A stretch of 48,595 bases of DNA, from contig CABIYE010000025.1 of NCBI GenBank assembly GCA_902362865.1, positions 1 through 48,595 of the forward strand, given 5' to 3'. The notes beneath the pieces were generated by a model. The model was given only the letters and a program-made list of their open reading frames with translations. It was not told the origin of the DNA and made no database searches. Positions within the stretch are counted from its first letter, which is position 1. Each line of letters begins with the position of its first letter. Source of the DNA: Clostridiaceae bacterium (GTDB lineage: Bacteria; Bacillota; Clostridia; Lachnospirales; Lachnospiraceae). Shown here piece after piece: positions 25,729 to 33,757 of this stretch. The position numbers and the translations under genes are program-made.

Positions 25729-27685
25729 AACCAAAAGAATGCAGGAGCTGGTAGAATTGCTGAATAAAGCGGGCAAAGCGTACTATCAGGATGCAGAAGA
25801 GATTATGACAAACTATGAGTATGACGCTCTTTATGATGAACTGTGTGGATTGGAGAAAGAGCTTGGAATCACACTTTCAAATAGTCCTACCGTAAATGTG
25901 GGTTATGAGGTGCTGAGTGAACTTCCCAAGGAGAGGCATGAAAGCCCGATGCTGTCGCTGGATAAGACGAAGGATGTAGAAGCACTGAAAGAATTTGCCG
26001 GAGATCAGAAAGTGGTTATTTCCTGGAAGATGGACGGACTTACGATTGTGCTGACTTACCGGGACGGGCAGCTTGTGAAGGCAGTTACCAGAGGCAATGG
26101 CGAGGTGGGAGAAGTTATTACGAATAACGCAAAAGTTTTTAAAAATATTCCGCTTCAGATAGCATATAAAGGGGAACTGGTTCTTCGGGGAGAGGCAGTT
26201 ATTGGCTATAAGGATTTTGAGAAAATTAATGAAGAAATTGCAGAAACCGATGCAAAATATAAGAATCCGAGAAACTTGTGCAGTGGTTCTGTCAGACAAT
26301 TGAATAATGAAATTACGGCGAAGCGAAATGTAAAATTCTATGCTTTTTCTCTGGTAAAGGCAGAGAACGTGGATTTTCACAATTCCCGTGCATATCAGCT
26401 CGATTGGCTGAAGTCCCAGGGATTTGAGGTTGTAGAGCATTACGTGGTGGAAAAAGAGGAACTGGAAGCGGAAGTTATTAAATTTTCAGAAAAAATTAAA
26501 GAAAATGATTTTCCATCGGATGGACTTGTGCTAATATATGATGATATGGCATATGGACAGTCTTTAGGGAGGACATCTAAGTTTCCACGGGACTCTTTCG
26601 CATTTAAATGGGAAGATGAGACACGGGAAACCGTGTTAAGAGAAATTGAGTGGAGTCCGTCGAGAACAGGGCTGATTAATCCGGTTGCCATATTTGAACC
26701 TGTAGAATTGGAAGGGACAACCGTAAGCCGGGCCAGTGTCCATAATATCAGTATTATGGAAGAATTGGAGCTTGGAATCGGGGATACCATCGAGGTCTAT
26801 AAAGCGAACATGATTATCCCACAGATTGCAAGAAACTTAACCAGAAGCGGCGTGAAGGATATTCCGGCAGTCTGTCCGGTCTGCAAAGGAAAGACCAGGA
26901 TTCGCAAAGTCAGCAATGCAAAAGCGCTTTATTGTATGAATCCGGAATGTCAGGCGAAGCAGATTAAGGCATATGCTTTGTTTGTAAGCAGGGATGCGCT
27001 GAACATTGAGGGACTTTCGGAGGCAACCTTAGAAAAGTTTATTGCCAGAGGATTCATTCACGAGTATGCGGATGTTTTCCATCTGGACCGTTACCGAGAA
27101 GAAATACAGACGATGGAAGGATTTGGAGAAAAGTCCTACCTCAATCTGATGGACAGCGTAGAAAAAGCAAGAGAGACTACGCTGCCGAAGGTCATCTATA
27201 GTCTCGGAATTGCGAATATCGGGCTTGCCAATGCGAAGATGATCTGCCGGGAGATTGGTTATGATACGGACAGAGTAATGGATATAACGGTGGAAGAACT
27301 GAATGCAATATCCGGTGTCGGAGATGTGATTGCTAAGGCATATGTAGATTATTTTGGAGAGGAGTCACATCGGGAAGCCTTTCAGAGGCTTTTGAAAGAG
27401 CTTACGATTGCCAGAGAAGAAGTCAATACCGACGGGCAGATTTTCAAGGGCAAGAATTTTGTGATTACCGGAAATGTAACACATTTTGCAAACAGGAACG
27501 AAGCAAAAGAGCTGATTGAGAGCAAGGGCGGGAAAGTGACAGGTTCTGTAACATCAAAAACAAACTATCTGATTAATAATAATAAGGAATCCTCTTCTTC
27601 AAAGAATAAGAAAGCAAAAGAATTGGGAATTCCTGTTATATCAGAAGATGAATTTCTGGAAATGCTCGAGGCGCAGGAAGGATAG
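25712..27685 (+). CDS. ligA: NAD-dependent DNA ligase (divergent LigA)
   Basis: A 657-residue ligase joining nicked DNA using NAD+. Domain Ia starts the protein (GKAYYQDAEEIMTNYEYDAL). The adenylated lysine is K106 in SWKMDGLTIVL (KxDG). An OB fold, a four-cysteine zinc finger (CPVCKGK then CMNPEC), helix-hairpin-helix motifs (LNAISGVGDVIAKAY) and a C-terminal BRCT domain (FKGKNFVITGNVTHFANRNE) follow. The usual TRGDGxxGEDVT motif is TRGNGEVGEVIT here, a departure from most LigA enzymes. ATG 25712 has AGGAG six bases upstream; 25682 is an alternative. It overlaps rluF and is followed by clpX. Whether the organism has another ligA cannot be seen. Confidence 0.85.
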   Translation: MKKEDKTKRMQELVELLNKAGKAYYQDAEEIMTNYEYDALYDELCGLEKELGITLSNSPTVNVGYEVLSELPKERHESPMLSLDKTKDVEALKEFAGDQKVVISWKMDGLTIVLTYRDGQLVKAVTRGNGEVGEVITNNAKVFKNIPLQIAYKGELVLRGEAVIGYKDFEKINEEIAETDAKYKNPRNLCSGSVRQLNNEITAKRNVKFYAFSLVKAENVDFHNSRAYQLDWLKSQGFEVVEHYVVEKEELEAEVIKFSEKIKENDFPSDGLVLIYDDMAYGQSLGRTSKFPRDSFAFKWEDETRETVLREIEWSPSRTGLINPVAIFEPVELEGTTVSRASVHNISIMEELELGIGDTIEVYKANMIIPQIARNLTRSGVKDIPAVCPVCKGKTRIRKVSNAKALYCMNPECQAKQIKAYALFVSRDALNIEGLSEATLEKFIARGFIHEYADVFHLDRYREEIQTMEGFGEKSYLNLMDSVEKARETTLPKVIYSLGIANIGLANAKMICREIGYDTDRVMDITVEELNAISGVGDVIAKAYVDYFGEESHREAFQRLLKELTIAREEVNTDGQIFKGKNFVITGNVTHFANRNEAKELIESKGGKVTGSVTSKTNYLINNNKESSSSKNKKAKELGIPVISEDEFLEMLEAQEG

Positions 27686-27723
27686 CGTGCCGGGCAGAAA
27701 AACAAAGTGGAGTGAAGATTAAT

Positions 27724-29160
27724 ATGTCAGAAAAAGATCATATCATTGATACAGAGGAGACGGAAGTTGAAAAGGTCAGCGATGTAGAAGTAGAAGAGAC
27801 AAAGAAGGATAAGGAGGATGAGTATGAAAAAGTGTGTTTCATATGTCATCGTCCGGAAAGTGTGGCCGGAAAGATGATAGATCTTCCGAATCATATTTCT
27901 GTGTGCCCGGATTGTATGCAGAAGAGTTTCGATACAATGATGAACGGACAGGTGGATTTCAGCCAGTTGATGAATATGCCCGGAGTGCAGATTTTTAATA
28001 TGTCTGACCTGGAAAATGCAGTTCCCAAGAAGCAGAAGATTAAGAAGAAAAAGGAAAAGGAAGAGAGAAAGCCTGTTTTAGATATTAAGGATATTCCGGC
28101 TCCTCATAAGATTAAGGCAAAGCTGGATGACTTTGTGGTAGGGCAGGAACATGCGAAAAAGGTAATGTCGGTGGCTGTCTATAACCATTATAAGAGGGTA
28201 GCGACAGATACGATGGATGATATTGAGATTGAGAAATCGAATATGCTGATGATCGGACCTACCGGATGTGGTAAGACATATCTGGTTAAGACACTGGCAA
28301 AGCTTCTGGATGTGCCGCTTGCAATTACGGATGCTACGTCTCTTACGGAGGCAGGGTACATTGGTGACGATATTGAAAGCGTTGTATCCAAACTGCTTGC
28401 GGCGGCAGACAATGATGTAGAGAAAGCAGAGCAGGGGATTATTTTTATCGATGAGATTGATAAAATTGCTAAGAAAAAGAATACAAACCAGCGGGATGTA
28501 AGCGGCGAGTCTGTGCAGCAGGGAATGTTAAAGCTCCTTGAAGGAAGTGAAGTGGAGGTGCCGGTAGGCGCCAACAGCAAAAACGCCATGGTGCCTCTCA
28601 CAACTGTCAATACCCGGAATATTTTGTTTATCTGCGGAGGGGCGTTCCCGGATTTGGAAGGGATTATTAAGGAGCGCCTGACAAAGCAGGCAACCATCGG
28701 GTTTAATGCAGATTTGAAGGATAAATATGATAAGGATGAGAAAATTCTTGAGAAAGTAACCATAGAAGACCTTCGGAATTTTGGGATGATCCCGGAATTC
28801 CTCGGCCGTCTGCCGATTATCTTTACGCTGCAGGGATTGAATGAAGACATGCTGGTTAAAATATTGACAGAGCCTAAGAATGCGATTTTAAAGCAGTATC
28901 AGAAGCTTCTGGCATTGGATGAAGTGAAGCTTGACTTTAATGAAGAATCTCTCCATGCTATTGCGGCAAAGGCAATGAAGAAGGATACAGGGGCCAGAGC
29001 GCTGCGGGCGATCATTGAAGAGTTTATGCTCGATATTATGTACGAAATCCCCAAGGATGATAATATAGGACAGGTAACGATAACAAAAGAATACATAGAA
29101 GGAACCGGAGGACCGGTGATTACCCTGCGGGGCCAGGAAGTGGCAAGAATCGAAGGATAA
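27724..29160 (+). CDS. clpX: ATP-dependent Clp protease ATP-binding subunit ClpX (long clostridial form)
   Basis: A 478-residue AAA+ unfoldase. The N-terminal zinc-binding domain uses CFIC and CPDC, after an acidic 30-residue extension, and is joined by a very basic linker (KKQKIKKKKEKEERK). Walker A is GPTGCGKT, with Cys in place of the usual Ser. Walker B is IIFIDEIDK. The pore loop is GYIG (usually GYVG), and sensor 2 lies in TGARALRAIIE. The IGF loop that docks ClpP is kept as ATIGFNAD. It should therefore feed ClpP, although no clpP is nearby. It is longer than the common 420-residue ClpX. GGAGTG precedes the ATG at 27724 by nine bases. Confidence 0.9.
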   Translation: MSEKDHIIDTEETEVEKVSDVEVEETKKDKEDEYEKVCFICHRPESVAGKMIDLPNHISVCPDCMQKSFDTMMNGQVDFSQLMNMPGVQIFNMSDLENAVPKKQKIKKKKEKEERKPVLDIKDIPAPHKIKAKLDDFVVGQEHAKKVMSVAVYNHYKRVATDTMDDIEIEKSNMLMIGPTGCGKTYLVKTLAKLLDVPLAITDATSLTEAGYIGDDIESVVSKLLAAADNDVEKAEQGIIFIDEIDKIAKKKNTNQRDVSGESVQQGMLKLLEGSEVEVPVGANSKNAMVPLTTVNTRNILFICGGAFPDLEGIIKERLTKQATIGFNADLKDKYDKDEKILEKVTIEDLRNFGMIPEFLGRLPIIFTLQGLNEDMLVKILTEPKNAILKQYQKLLALDEVKLDFNEESLHAIAAKAMKKDTGARALRAIIEEFMLDIMYEIPKDDNIGQVTITKEYIEGTGGPVITLRGQEVARIEG

Positions 29161-29175
29161 TAGCATAGAATGTGT

Positions 29176-29212
29176 AAAACCTCATATACTGAAAGAAAGT
29201 GTATGAGGTTTT
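29176..29212 (+). terminator. Hairpin after clpX that includes the next gene's ribosome site
   Basis: AAAACCTCATA (29176-29186) pairs with TATGAGGTTTT (29202-29212). The T-tract and A-tract make it a good bidirectional terminator shape. The 3' arm contains GAGG, the only Shine-Dalgarno-like sequence before the ATG at 29216, so the structure may also limit translation of the protease. Confidence 0.65.
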
Positions 29213-29215
29213 ATT

Positions 29216-30919
29216 ATGGATTCTGAAGTATGCAGATTACGTATTCTGTCGGAAGAATACAGGGATTTTATTATGCCTGTGGGAGGCGGACGCGTGCGGC
29301 TTAATTTGTCAAGGGAACAGCTCTGTATGCAGGAGACGGGAGTAGGATATGAAATTTTATATGCAGATCAGACGCTGGCAGATCCGGTGAATTTTGAAAG
29401 GTTTTCCTATGCCTCTGTTCCGCAGTGTTATGCGCTGCTTGACATGGCGGCTATGAATCAGGCGGGAATTACTCCGGTTCAGAATTATCCTACTTTACAG
29501 TTAATGGGACGGGGTGTTATGATTGGATTTATAGATACGGGAATCGATTATCAAAATGCTGTGTTTCGTAACCTGGACGGTACGACCAGAATTGCCGGAA
29601 TCTGGGATCAGACGGTGCAGACAGGAGAGCCGCCGGAAGGGTTTGCTTACGGAAGCAGCTATACGGAAGAGATGATTAATCAGGCGCTGCGGACAGCAGA
29701 TCCATTAGAGCAGATACCCGTAGAAGATGAAAATGGACATGGCACATTCCTTGCCAGCCTGGCGGCGGGGAATGCGGATATTTCCAGTCAATTTCTGGGA
29801 GCGGCACCGGAATCGGAGATTGCCGTTGTGAAATTAAAACAGGCGAAGGAATATCTTCGGGAATTCTATGCAATTCCCCGGGATGTGCCCTGTTACCAGG
29901 AAAATGATATTATGCTGGGAATCCGGTATTTGCACAGACTGGCAGAGGAAAGAGGACTTCCCCTGGTAATCTGTGTCGCGCTGGGAACCAGCTTTGGCGG
30001 ACAGAATGGAACCACACCCCTGGATGTTATGCTGGAAATATACTCGGCGTTTCTGAACAGAATGGTAGTCACAGGTGTAGGAAATGAGGCAAACCAGAGA
30101 CACCATTATTATGGCAGGATAGAAAGGATGGAGGACAGAAAAGAGGTAGAGATTCAGGTTGGATCTGGAGAGGATGGGTTTTCGATGGAATTGTGGACGG
30201 ATCTTCCTAATATTCTGACACTGTCTATCGTGTCCCCTTCAGGCGAGATTGTTCCCAGAATTTCCGTCAGGCAGGGAACAGATACAGTGTTCCGCTTCCT
30301 GTTTGAAAATACAGAGGTCTATGTAGATTTCAGGATTCTGGTGGAAAGAAATAATTCCCAGTTAATCTTTTTTCGGTTCCGCAGTCCGGCAGAGGGAATC
30401 TGGAAATTGATTGTTGAGCCTATCCGCCTTGCCGGCGGGGAATTCCACATCTGGCTGCCGGTGGAAGAATTTCTGTCCAGACCAGTGATTTTCCTTGAGC
30501 CGGAACCGGATACGACACTGACATCGCCGTCAACTGTTAGTGCAGGAATGTCGGTGGCATATTATAATGGAAATGAGAATAGTGTTGATATTAACTCCGG
30601 CAGAGGATATACTAGAACTGGAAGGATTAAACCGGATATTGCGGCACCGGGAACCGGTGTGACAGGAGCGCTCCCCGGCGGAAGATTTGCCAGAAAATCC
30701 GGATCCAGTGCTGCGGCTGCTATTGCAGCGGGAGCTTCTGCGCTTATGATGGAGTGGATTGTCTATCACAGCGGAAATGTGGGAGCAGATACGATTCAGA
30801 TTAAGAATTTATTCATTCTGGGGGCAAATCAGAGACCGGATATGGAATATCCGAACCGGGAGTGGGGATTCGGCACACTGGATGTATACAACACCCTACA
30901 GAGAATCAGAGAACTTTAA
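29216..30919 (+). CDS. S8 subtilisin-family serine protease (Csp-like)
   Basis: A 567-residue protease. The catalytic triad is D107 (IGFIDTGID), H175 (DENGHGTFLAS) and S498 (KSGSSAAAAIAAGA). The serine motif is GSSAAAA rather than GTSMAAP, but the nucleophile remains. A jelly-roll-like insert separates His and Ser (about 290-450). This layout is that of the Csp-like proteases of Clostridia; in spore formers CspB processes the cortex hydrolase SleC. There is no signal peptide, so it would be cytoplasmic or spore-associated. The ATG comes 3 nt after a terminator-like hairpin. A small coiled-coil gene follows 20 nt later. Confidence 0.85.
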   Translation: MDSEVCRLRILSEEYRDFIMPVGGGRVRLNLSREQLCMQETGVGYEILYADQTLADPVNFERFSYASVPQCYALLDMAAMNQAGITPVQNYPTLQLMGRGVMIGFIDTGIDYQNAVFRNLDGTTRIAGIWDQTVQTGEPPEGFAYGSSYTEEMINQALRTADPLEQIPVEDENGHGTFLASLAAGNADISSQFLGAAPESEIAVVKLKQAKEYLREFYAIPRDVPCYQENDIMLGIRYLHRLAEERGLPLVICVALGTSFGGQNGTTPLDVMLEIYSAFLNRMVVTGVGNEANQRHHYYGRIERMEDRKEVEIQVGSGEDGFSMELWTDLPNILTLSIVSPSGEIVPRISVRQGTDTVFRFLFENTEVYVDFRILVERNNSQLIFFRFRSPAEGIWKLIVEPIRLAGGEFHIWLPVEEFLSRPVIFLEPEPDTTLTSPSTVSAGMSVAYYNGNENSVDINSGRGYTRTGRIKPDIAAPGTGVTGALPGGRFARKSGSSAAAAIAAGASALMMEWIVYHSGNVGADTIQIKNLFILGANQRPDMEYPNREWGFGTLDVYNTLQRIREL

Positions 30920-30939
30920 AGACAAAGGAGAGAAAGGCT

Positions 30940-31230
30940 ATGGCAGATTTTTTTGAAGATTTAGGAAAAAGAATTACAGATGCAGCAAGCAGTCTGGGAA
31001 AAAAGACAGAAGATACGATTGAAATTCAGAAATTGAAGAGTGATATTCGCTCATTAAAGCGCAGTAATGACCGTGATTTTGAGGATATTGGAAAAGCTGT
31101 TTATGAAAAATTCCAGAAAAACGAGATTCCGGATATGGATCTGATCACCTTCTGTGAGTCTATTGAGAAGCGTGATGAAGAGATTGAGAAGAAAGAAGAA
31201 GAGATAACCCGGATCAGAGGAGAAGAATAA
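30940..31230 (+). CDS. Small coiled-coil protein of unknown function
   Basis: A 96-residue, highly charged, helical protein: MADFFEDLGKRITDAASSLG, then long heptad-like stretches ending in EEIEKKEEEITRIRGEE. No membrane segment or catalytic motif is seen. AAAGGAGAG precedes the ATG at 30940. Its stop codon is directly followed by the start of the LspA-like gene, so the two are translationally linked and probably co-transcribed with the protease. The N-terminal 25 residues look amphipathic and may touch the membrane. Confidence 0.75.
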   Translation: MADFFEDLGKRITDAASSLGKKTEDTIEIQKLKSDIRSLKRSNDRDFEDIGKAVYEKFQKNEIPDMDLITFCESIEKRDEEIEKKEEEITRIRGEE

Positions 31231-31689
31231 ATGATCGTATGGCTGCTGATAGGGACTCTGTGTATTTTTGCGGCAGATATTTTGTTAAAGCAGGCAGTAG
31301 AAGAAAAAATCAGTCCCGGTGAGGAACGGGAGATTTTGGGCGGCGTGGTTATTATACGGAAGGTATATAACAAGGGTGCGGTGCTTCGTCTGCTGGAAAA
31401 GTATCCAAAGGTAGTGAAGACTGCATCTTCTGTCTGCGGAATGTTGATGCTCTTTTACGATGGAGTTCTATGGAGCAGGAAAGGAAGATGGCTCCATAAG
31501 GCAGGAATGGTTTTATTTACCGGAGGAGCATGGAGCAATATATTTGACCGGATCGTGAGAGGAAAGGTGGTCGATTATCTGGGATTTCGCACAAAGTGGA
31601 AGAAGATTACTAAGATTACATATAATCTGGGAGACCTGGCTATTTTTTTGGGAGCGTTCCTTGTGGGGCTGGGAGAGCTGCTTGATTAA
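31231..31689 (+). CDS. Signal peptidase II-like membrane protein
   Basis: A 152-residue membrane protein with about four transmembrane segments. It keeps the LspA motifs: NKGA (47-50), NIFDRIVRGKVVDYLGF (103-119) and NLGDLAIFLGA (132-142). The catalytic aspartates would be D115 and D135. Signal peptidase II cleaves lipoprotein signal peptides after diacylglyceryl transfer. The sequence is divergent: the substrate-gripping motif is NKGAVLR instead of NxGAAF, and the protein follows a small coiled-coil gene rather than the usual rluD. It may be a paralogue with a special client. Confidence 0.78.
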   Translation: MIVWLLIGTLCIFAADILLKQAVEEKISPGEEREILGGVVIIRKVYNKGAVLRLLEKYPKVVKTASSVCGMLMLFYDGVLWSRKGRWLHKAGMVLFTGGAWSNIFDRIVRGKVVDYLGFRTKWKKITKITYNLGDLAIFLGAFLVGLGELLD

Positions 31690-31695
31690 ACAAAG

Positions 31696-31735
31696 ACGCG
31701 CCGTCTGTGTGGAAATTTTTGCGCAGGCGGCGCGT
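31696..31735. terminator. Hairpin between convergent genes
   Basis: ACGCGCCG (31696-31703) pairs with CGGCGCGT (31728-31735), and the stem can extend by CTG/CAG after one mismatch. It lies between the LspA-like gene (+) and the dehydrogenase (-) and probably stops transcription from both sides. Confidence 0.6.
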
Positions 31736-31743
31736 GTTCTGAT

Positions 31744-32679
31744 TTATAATTGGAAAAATTCTTTGACTTGTCCAAGGATAATATCCATAAGCCGGGTGCG
31801 CGCTTCTATACTCGCCCATGCGATATGAGGAGTGATGAATAGCTTCCGGCTGTCTTTGATTCTCCGGAGAGGATTGGAAGGGCTCATAGGCTCTGTACAG
31901 AGGACATCCAGCCCGGCGGCGGCGATTTCGCCCGCATTCAGAGCGTCTGCCAGATCTTCTTCCACGACAATCGGACCTCTTCCGAGATTCAGGAAGATAC
32001 ATTCCCTCTTCATTTTACGGAAAGCCTCCCGGTTCAGCAGATTTTCCGTATATTCGTTCAGTGGCGCGTGGACGGAGATAATATCCGACGACGCAAGAAG
32101 CGTATCCATATCGGTCTGTAAGTAGCCGTCCTGCGGCGCACTGCCGGAAGGTGAAGTGTAGATAACATTGGCTCCGAAAGCTCTGGCAATCTCGGTAACC
32201 CGGCGTCCGATATTGCCAAGCCCGATGATTCCCCAGGTTTTCCCGTTCAGTTCGTAAAAATGTTCGGCAAAATGGGTAAACACAGTGTCGTTGGTATAGC
32301 GGTCTTCTTTGACATAATCATCATAATATCTTAATTTTTCCAGAAGATAGAATAACATGGTAAAGGTATGCTGGGCTACGGATTCCGTAGAATATCCGGC
32401 AACATTTCTCCAGGCAATGCCATGCGCATCCAGCCAGGGCTTGTCCAGATTGTTTGTTCCGGTAGCGGTCACGCACACAAGCTTCAGATTCTTTGCCTGG
32501 CCGACGGTGGATTCGTTCACCTGAATTTTATTTACGATAATGACATCAGCGTCCCGGACTCTTTCCGGCACTTCCTCAGAAGAAGAAAACGGGTATTTTA
32601 TCACATCGCCGAGTGCGTCAAATCCGGACAAATCAATGTCATCGCCGATGGTTTTGGCATCTAGAAATACGATTTTCAT
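31744..32679 (-). CDS. NAD-dependent D-2-hydroxyacid dehydrogenase
   Basis: A 311-residue enzyme interconverting 2-hydroxyacids and 2-ketoacids. The cofactor loop is GIIGLGNIGRRV. The catalytic residues are Arg in NLGRGPIV, Glu in LDVLCTEPM and His in ITPHIAWASIE. An aspartate or glutamate after the second Rossmann strand is not evident (VIYTSPSG), which leaves NADP use open. The protein resembles glycerate/hydroxypyruvate reductase-type members, but the substrate cannot be read. AAGGAGG eight bases upstream fixes the ATG. It is transcribed divergently from the C39-type peptidase gene. Confidence 0.88.
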   Translation of the reverse strand: MKIVFLDAKTIGDDIDLSGFDALGDVIKYPFSSSEEVPERVRDADVIIVNKIQVNESTVGQAKNLKLVCVTATGTNNLDKPWLDAHGIAWRNVAGYSTESVAQHTFTMLFYLLEKLRYYDDYVKEDRYTNDTVFTHFAEHFYELNGKTWGIIGLGNIGRRVTEIARAFGANVIYTSPSGSAPQDGYLQTDMDTLLASSDIISVHAPLNEYTENLLNREAFRKMKRECIFLNLGRGPIVVEEDLADALNAGEIAAAGLDVLCTEPMSPSNPLRRIKDSRKLFITPHIAWASIEARTRLMDIILGQVKEFFQL

Positions 32680-32708
32680 AAGTCATCCTCCTTAATAGGC
32701 ATATATTG

Positions 32709-32742
32709 ACAGTTTTGCAACTGTTAAGTTATATTGTATAAT
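32709..32742 (+). promoter_or_regulatory. Promoter with palindrome upstream of the C39-type peptidase gene
   Basis: TTGCAA (32715-32720) and TATAAT (32737-32742) are 16 nt apart. A perfect palindrome ACAGTT-TTGC-AACTGT (32709-32724) overlaps the -35 box and could be an operator. It sits in the 104-nt divergent region and might also affect the dehydrogenase gene. Confidence 0.55.
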
Positions 32743-32783
32743 AAATTCGAAAATAAATCTACGGAAACCAAGGGGAGATTTTT

Positions 32784-33689
32784 GTGAGAGAGAAAGATAC
32801 GCATAAAAATACAATAAGACATGCGCGGGGAGTGCAGAGAAGGCGTCAGGTATTAAAGCGGCGCTGTATCCTGGGGGCGGCGGCAGTTTTGCTGATATTG
32901 GCGGGAAGCTATGCAGTCAAGCTGGTTACGGAGAAACCGGAGGAAGGCGTACAGACAGCAGCTGCCACGGACGAGATTCCGGAGGAAACGCCGAAGAAAG
33001 CAGAGGAAGAGCCGGAGAAGACGCCGGAGGAAAAGAAAGAGGATGAACTTGCAGAAGTATGGCAGTCAGCAGCGGCGGCAGGCGCTCCGCAGGGAATTCT
33101 GGAACTGCTGCATAAAAATGATGAGACGATAGATTTTGTAAGAGATTACGCTGAGAAGAAGGACAATCCCCCTGCAGAAAAGATTGCAGATGCAATTACT
33201 CCGGGCGAGATTCCTTCTTTGCTTCAGTGGGATGAAAGATGGGGATACCAGTCCTATGGAAACAGTACTATTGCCGCCAGCGGCTGCGGGCCTACTTGTA
33301 TGGCTATGGTAATAGCGGGCCTTACAGGAGATGTTACCGCTACGCCATATAAGCTGGCGCAATATAGTGAGCAGCAGGGGTATGTAGATGAAGAGGGAAA
33401 TACTTATTGGGAATTTATGAACAGGGCATCCCTTTTCTGGGAAATTTCCGTTACAGAATCGGGGAGGGACGACGCACTGATTGCACAGGAGCTGGCGGCA
33501 GGTCATCCGATTATATGCAGCGTTACCCAGGGGGAGTTTACGGATGCAGGCCATTTTATTGTGCTGACGGGGATGAACGGTGAGATGGTTACAGTGAAAG
33601 ATCCCTTTAGTATAGAGAATACGGAAAAACCCTGGGTTTATGCGGATATTGCAGATCAGATTGCCGCAATCTGGATTTATTCAAAATAG
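32784..33689 (+). CDS. C39-like cysteine peptidase, membrane-anchored
   Basis: A 301-residue protein starting with GTG after AAGGGGAG. It has a basic N-terminus, one transmembrane helix (about 29-46), a charged Glu/Lys/Pro-rich linker (about 50-90) and a peptidase_C39_2-type domain. The catalytic cysteine is C168 in ASGCGPTCMAM, the histidine H257 in GHFIVLTG and the aspartate D273 in VKDPF. Such proteins are extracytoplasmic papain-like enzymes, often acting on peptides or the cell wall. There is no transporter beside it, so a bacteriocin-leader protease role is unlikely. The target is unknown. Confidence 0.83.
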   Translation: MREKDTHKNTIRHARGVQRRRQVLKRRCILGAAAVLLILAGSYAVKLVTEKPEEGVQTAAATDEIPEETPKKAEEEPEKTPEEKKEDELAEVWQSAAAAGAPQGILELLHKNDETIDFVRDYAEKKDNPPAEKIADAITPGEIPSLLQWDERWGYQSYGNSTIAASGCGPTCMAMVIAGLTGDVTATPYKLAQYSEQQGYVDEEGNTYWEFMNRASLFWEISVTESGRDDALIAQELAAGHPIICSVTQGEFTDAGHFIVLTGMNGEMVTVKDPFSIENTEKPWVYADIADQIAAIWIYSK

Positions 33690-33693
33690 GTAG

Positions 33694-33722
33694 TTGTTGA
33701 CTTGGGAAAACCATGATAAACT
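33694..33722 (+). promoter_or_regulatory. Possible promoter of the flavodiiron protein gene
   Basis: TTGTTG (33694-33699) and TAAACT (33717-33722) are 17 nt apart. The boxes are weak, but this is the best match in the 68-nt gap. Confidence 0.35.
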
Positions 33723-33757
33723 AAGCATAGCTGAAAAATGTAAAGGAGATAGTAAAG

